This document shows positions 5,742 to 7,676 of a stretch of 7,676 nt of DNA, in pieces. This DNA is from PWPR01 sp046542315. GTDB lineage: Bacteria > Bacillota > UBA994 > PWPR01. The notes under the pieces were generated by a model. It saw nothing but the letters and a program-made list of their open reading frames with translations. It searched no databases and was not told where the DNA came from. The position numbers were made by a program, and so were the translations under genes. The stretch covers positions 1-7,676 of the forward strand of contig JBKHBO010000070.1 in assembly GCA_046542315.1 (NCBI GenBank). Reading direction: 5' to 3'. Position 1 is the first letter of the stretch; every line of letters starts with the position of its first letter.

Positions 5742-6104
5742 TTAGGCTTCTTTTGTTTTTCTTGTCCAAATATATGATGAGACCAAAATTGCAATTGTAA
5801 AGAGCAGGATCTTTAAGTGAATAACATCTATTACTACTAAAGCTGAGAAACTAATCGTAATCCAGACTAAAGCTATTGCTCTTTTTTTCATGTTTAAAGG
5901 AATGCCTTCTCCTGATACATAGTCTTTTACATAAGGACCAAGATACTTATTATCCAAAACAAAATTGTACAATTTTCTACTACTTTTTAAAAAACAAGCT
6001 AAAGAAAGCAGCAAGAAGGGAGTTGTAGGTAAAACAGGCAAGACAATGCCTATTGTTCCTATAACTAGTGTAGTTATTCCAAGTGTAAAATATATTGCCC
6101 TCAT
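5742..6104 (-). CDS. DUF454 (YbaN-like) inner membrane protein
   Basis: This 120-residue protein has a good match to DUF454 (PF04304): an N-terminal membrane segment, then GTIGIVLPVLPTTPFLLLS (16-34), the family signature G-x-x-LP-x-LPTTPFLLL. ACFLKSSRKLYNFVLDNKY (36-54) and GPYVKDY (56-62) follow, then KKRAIALVW (73-81) and two closing membrane segments. The length is normal for the family. The function of DUF454 is not known. The start at 6104 is set by AGGGAGAG (complement of 6111-6118), 6 bases upstream. It is the last gene of the minus-strand cluster, 54 bases after the PAS-protein stop with no terminator in between, so co-transcription is likely. Confidence 0.9.
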   Translation of the reverse strand: MRAIYFTLGITTLVIGTIGIVLPVLPTTPFLLLSLACFLKSSRKLYNFVLDNKYLGPYVKDYVSGEGIPLNMKKRAIALVWITISFSALVVIDVIHLKILLFTIAILVSSYIWTRKTKEA

Positions 6105-6158
6105 TACTATCTCTCCCTGAATTTATTCATTTAACAATCTTTTTTCTCCAGTTAGCTC

Positions 6159-6812
6159 TTAAATATGTTTGATATCTTGAGTTAATTCAACTACTCCTAA
6201 ATACTCTCCATTTTCATCTCTGACAGCAAAATATCGTATATAAACAAACATATCCCACATTTTTATCCAAAAGTCTTCATGATCTTTTTTACCAGCTTTG
6301 AAATCGTTAACTATTTGTTCAACTATATGAACGCTTGAGGGAGGATGACAGTTGCTTACCTCACGACCTATAATAGTTTTTGGCCTAGGAAAAATTCTTT
6401 CTTTTCCTTGAGAAAAGAATCTAACTTTATCATTCTTATCTACAAATGTTAGATCTAAAGGTAATGTGTTAAATAGGGCATTTATTTCTTTAAGAGACAT
6501 TGCTCCAGCATCAAAAACAATATCGTCTTGGTTCACATATTTTTCTTGTGTAGGATTTAATATGCTTTCCTCGTCATCTTTTGGCCCAGCCCAACTTTTT
6601 CTTGGTTCAATTAGAAAGTATCCAAATTCATCGCTTGAATCTAAAACTTCTTTCCATTGCTTACTAGTTAATGTATCAAGCGCCATAGGAAGTAAAATAT
6701 TTTCATCTTTAAAAATCATTTCTTTAATTTTATCAACTGTTGCGTTAGCAGATACAATTATTTCTTCTTTTTCAGCGTCATCTTCTAACAATGATATTGT
6801 TTGTTTAATCAT
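6159..6812 (-). CDS. C-terminal half of a split DUF438-hemerythrin-PAS protein
   Basis: This 217-residue frame starts in the middle of a hemerythrin domain and continues into a PAS domain. Residues 1-45 are the last hemerythrin helices (IKEMIFKDENILLPMAL, 29-45). Residues about 60-75 (FGYFLIEPRKSWAGP) are the usual connector. Residues 110-217 are the PAS domain, with NCHPPSSVHIVEQIV (154-168), KKDHEDFW (175-182) and VYIRYFAVRDENGEYLG (190-206). The Cys155-His156 pair is typical of this PAS subfamily and may be a cofactor or redox site. The frame is open upstream of ATG 6812 and encodes GVDDEIRD, the normal continuation of the neighbouring upstream gene. The ATG is therefore only the first available start, with no convincing ribosome site. 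The two halves should be one protein of about 390 residues, interrupted at 6837-6846. The PAS half could still be made if reinitiation occurs. Confidence 0.8.
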   Translation of the reverse strand: MIKQTISLLEDDAEKEEIIVSANATVDKIKEMIFKDENILLPMALDTLTSKQWKEVLDSSDEFGYFLIEPRKSWAGPKDDEESILNPTQEKYVNQDDIVFDAGAMSLKEINALFNTLPLDLTFVDKNDKVRFFSQGKERIFPRPKTIIGREVSNCHPPSSVHIVEQIVNDFKAGKKDHEDFWIKMWDMFVYIRYFAVRDENGEYLGVVELTQDIKHI

Positions 6813-6836
6813 ATCTCTAATCTCATCATCAACACC

Positions 6837-6846
6837 CCTGTTGTTA
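6837..6846 (-). other. Ten-base frameshifting insertion splitting the DUF438 gene
   Basis: On the minus strand the codon TGG of PPKVMW (6847-6849) is followed by TAACAACAGG and then by GGT GTT GAT GAT GAG (GVDDEI). Family members as I remember them continue W-G/S-x-D-D-E-I-R directly. Removing these ten bases (or an equivalent shift) restores one open frame. The insertion both shifts the frame and creates an immediate TAA. It could equally be read as one extra base plus three inserted codons (AAC AAC AGG). A sequencing or assembly error is possible, though a homopolymer cannot explain it. Confidence 0.6.
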
Positions 6847-7347
6847 CCACATAACTTTTGGAGGTGCAGTAATTCCAGCTGCTTCTAAGTAAGGGAATAT
6901 AAGATTTTCTTTTCTTACATAATGCTTATCTATTTCTTTTAATGTATAGAATTTTTCAAGTAAAGCATCTTTTTGGCTTGATGAAAAATCCTTAAGTATT
7001 GGCTCTATTTCATCTTGTAGAAAGCTTTCAAGTGCTTCATCTTCTTTTCTGAAAGTGTAGACTGGATGACCTGGCACATATTCATCATTTTTTTGTTCGT
7101 GTATTTCTTCGATAGTTCCTTTAAATACAGAAGCATGTACATCACATAGCTTTTGAATATGCTCTACAAGCATGCCTTCTTTTACTAAAGCAGTTTCCAT
7201 CTGTGTAATGTCACTTGCAGAAATATTACTAAAATTCTTTTCAAAATCTGCTTTTACAGTTTCGAAATCTTCACCATCGTGTAAGCGCATAATTATTTCT
7301 TTAAGTTGTTTTTGCCTCTTTGCATTATTGTTAATAAATTCACTCAT
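6844..7347 (-). CDS. N-terminal half of a split DUF438-hemerythrin-PAS protein
   Basis: This 167-residue frame carries DUF438 (PF04282, about 10-75: RQKQLKEIIMRLHDGEDF, then EGMLVEHIQKLCDVHASVF at 57-75). The first part of a hemerythrin HHE domain follows, with likely iron ligands His94 in PGHP, His142 in DKHYVRKENLIFP (140-152) and Glu147. The frame ends at KVMW followed by TAA, in the middle of the hemerythrin fold. The four-helix bundle and any di-iron site are therefore incomplete in this product. Intact relatives (about 400 residues, DUF438-hemerythrin-PAS) are common in Clostridia and are thought to sense or handle oxygen, nitric oxide or iron; the role is not well established. The start is ATG 7347 with AGAGG (complement of 7355-7359), 7 bases upstream. 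It lies 14 bases after the stop of the ScdA-type gene, so the two form an operon. Function is probably lost unless the halves reassociate. Confidence 0.82.
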   Translation of the reverse strand: MSEFINNNAKRQKQLKEIIMRLHDGEDFETVKADFEKNFSNISASDITQMETALVKEGMLVEHIQKLCDVHASVFKGTIEEIHEQKNDEYVPGHPVYTFRKEDEALESFLQDEIEPILKDFSSSQKDALLEKFYTLKEIDKHYVRKENLIFPYLEAAGITAPPKVMW

Positions 7348-7361
7348 TTTATAACCTCTTT

Positions 7362-7658
7362 CTAATAAATTATTTTGTGTAAAATGTTGTTTTCTAGATG
7401 GATGTGGTTTAAGATATCTTTTTCTAGCTTTTCTAAATTTATGAACTTTAAATAATTCTCCATGATTAGCCCATGAGTTCTTAAAACATTCTGACTGAGC
7501 TTACTAATTATATTACTATAATATAGGTTAGCTTTTTTACAAGATTCTTCTATAGAGTTATGACCATTGCAACAATAATCTAAGTTATATGAGTCAAATA
7601 TTCCACTTACTTTAAACAATGCAGTAACGATTTCACCAAGCTTGGATTCTATATTAAT
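7362..7658 (-). pseudogene. Shrunken ScdA/YtfE (RIC)-type iron-sulfur repair protein, start codon unclear
   Basis: The N-terminal part is a clear DUF542/ScdA_N domain (PF04405): LGEIVTAL then IFDSYNLDYCCNGHNSIEESC, including the CC pair and the E-E-x-C helix. The full family member has about 220-240 residues, with a C-terminal di-iron hemerythrin domain that repairs oxidatively or nitrosatively damaged Fe-S clusters. Here only about 40 residues follow, ending DILNHIHLENNIL, which is the last iron-ligand segment of that domain. About 110 residues between them are missing. The frame is open from 7661, but LGEIVTAL lies upstream of the first usual start (TTG 7619). Upstream there are only ATT (7656-7658) and ATA codons, with no ribosome site. 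Both a start loss and an internal deletion suggest decay. The alternative is a small functional DUF542 protein using ATT or TTG. It is co-oriented with, and 14 bases from, the DUF438 gene. Confidence 0.65.
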
Positions 7659-7667
7659 ATTTTATCA
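7659..7667 (-). promoter_or_regulatory. Possible extended -10 promoter of the minus-strand cluster
   Basis: The minus strand reads TGATAAAAT, an extended -10 (TG-n-TAAAAT), within TTGTGATAAAATATTAAT. This resembles the operon promoter on the plus strand (TTGTGATATAATCTATTAAT, 522-541). A -35 box would fall beyond the window edge. If used, transcription would begin almost at the first codon of the ScdA-type frame, giving a leaderless or very short 5' end. Confidence 0.35.
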
Positions 7668-7676
7668 CAAGTAGAG

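Noticed and set aside
6837..6849. Programmed frameshift or translational bypass at TGG TAA in the DUF438 gene
   Set aside because: TGG has no matching landing codon in the ten bases after it, and a +1 slip on TGG T would not keep tRNA-Trp pairing. There is no known slippery or bypass signal. A mutation or error is simpler.
6466..6888. Plus-strand open frame of 140 codons opposite the DUF438/PAS halves
   Set aside because: It is antisense to clear homology on the minus strand and is serine-rich with no family features. It also covers the split site only by chance.
7617..7619. TTG at 7619 as the real start of the ScdA-type gene
   Set aside because: It would drop the LGEIVTA motif that is encoded in frame just upstream and is conserved in the family, and GGTGA lies 12 bases away, too far for a good ribosome site.

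Overview
The window is AT-rich DNA, mostly protein-coding, with Shine-Dalgarno sequences of the AGGAGG type, TATAAT-like promoters, intrinsic terminators and short secreted lipoproteins. This points to a low-GC Gram-positive anaerobe of the Clostridia/Tissierellia kind. The anaerobe call is inferred from the hemerythrin/DUF438 and ScdA-type proteins and the flavinylation-type FMN-binding protein; the species cannot be named from the sequence.

Layout. (1) 1-483: the 3' part of a polysaccharide deacetylase (NodB fold) cut by the window edge. (2) 505-4759, plus strand: a complete transcription unit. An extended -10 promoter is followed by a structured leader that I read as a molybdenum/tungsten-cofactor (Moco/Tuco) riboswitch. 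The leader ends in an intrinsic terminator that competes with the aptamer for the same bases. Then come four tightly coupled genes: a membrane-anchored RnfG-like FMN-binding protein; a 506-residue lipoprotein built from about four degenerate sulfite-oxidase-type molybdopterin-binding modules; a lipoprotein with two more such modules fused to a nucleotide pyrophosphatase/phosphodiesterase catalytic domain; and a one-module lipoprotein. A strong 15-bp terminator hairpin closes the unit. (3) 4760-5701, plus strand: its own promoter and a CPBP-family membrane protein whose protease motifs are degenerate. (4) 5701-7676, minus strand: genes read right to left. These are a shrunken ScdA/RIC-type iron-sulfur repair protein without a clear start codon, a DUF438-hemerythrin-PAS protein split in two by a 10-base frameshifting insertion, and a DUF454 (YbaN-like) membrane protein, ending at a terminator.

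How the genes may work together. The most interesting unit is region 2. All four products would act outside the cytoplasmic membrane. Three carry molybdopterin-oxidoreductase-like folds with no visible metal-ligating cysteine, one adds a phosphodiester/pyrophosphate hydrolase, and one carries covalent FMN. The leader looks like a sensor of Moco that switches the operon off when the cofactor is plentiful. My inference is an extracytoplasmic system that captures or processes molybdopterin-type (or related pyrophosphate-linked) cofactors. I know of no described system with this composition. Region 4 looks like a nitric-oxide/iron stress module in decay, since two neighbouring genes carry independent lesions.
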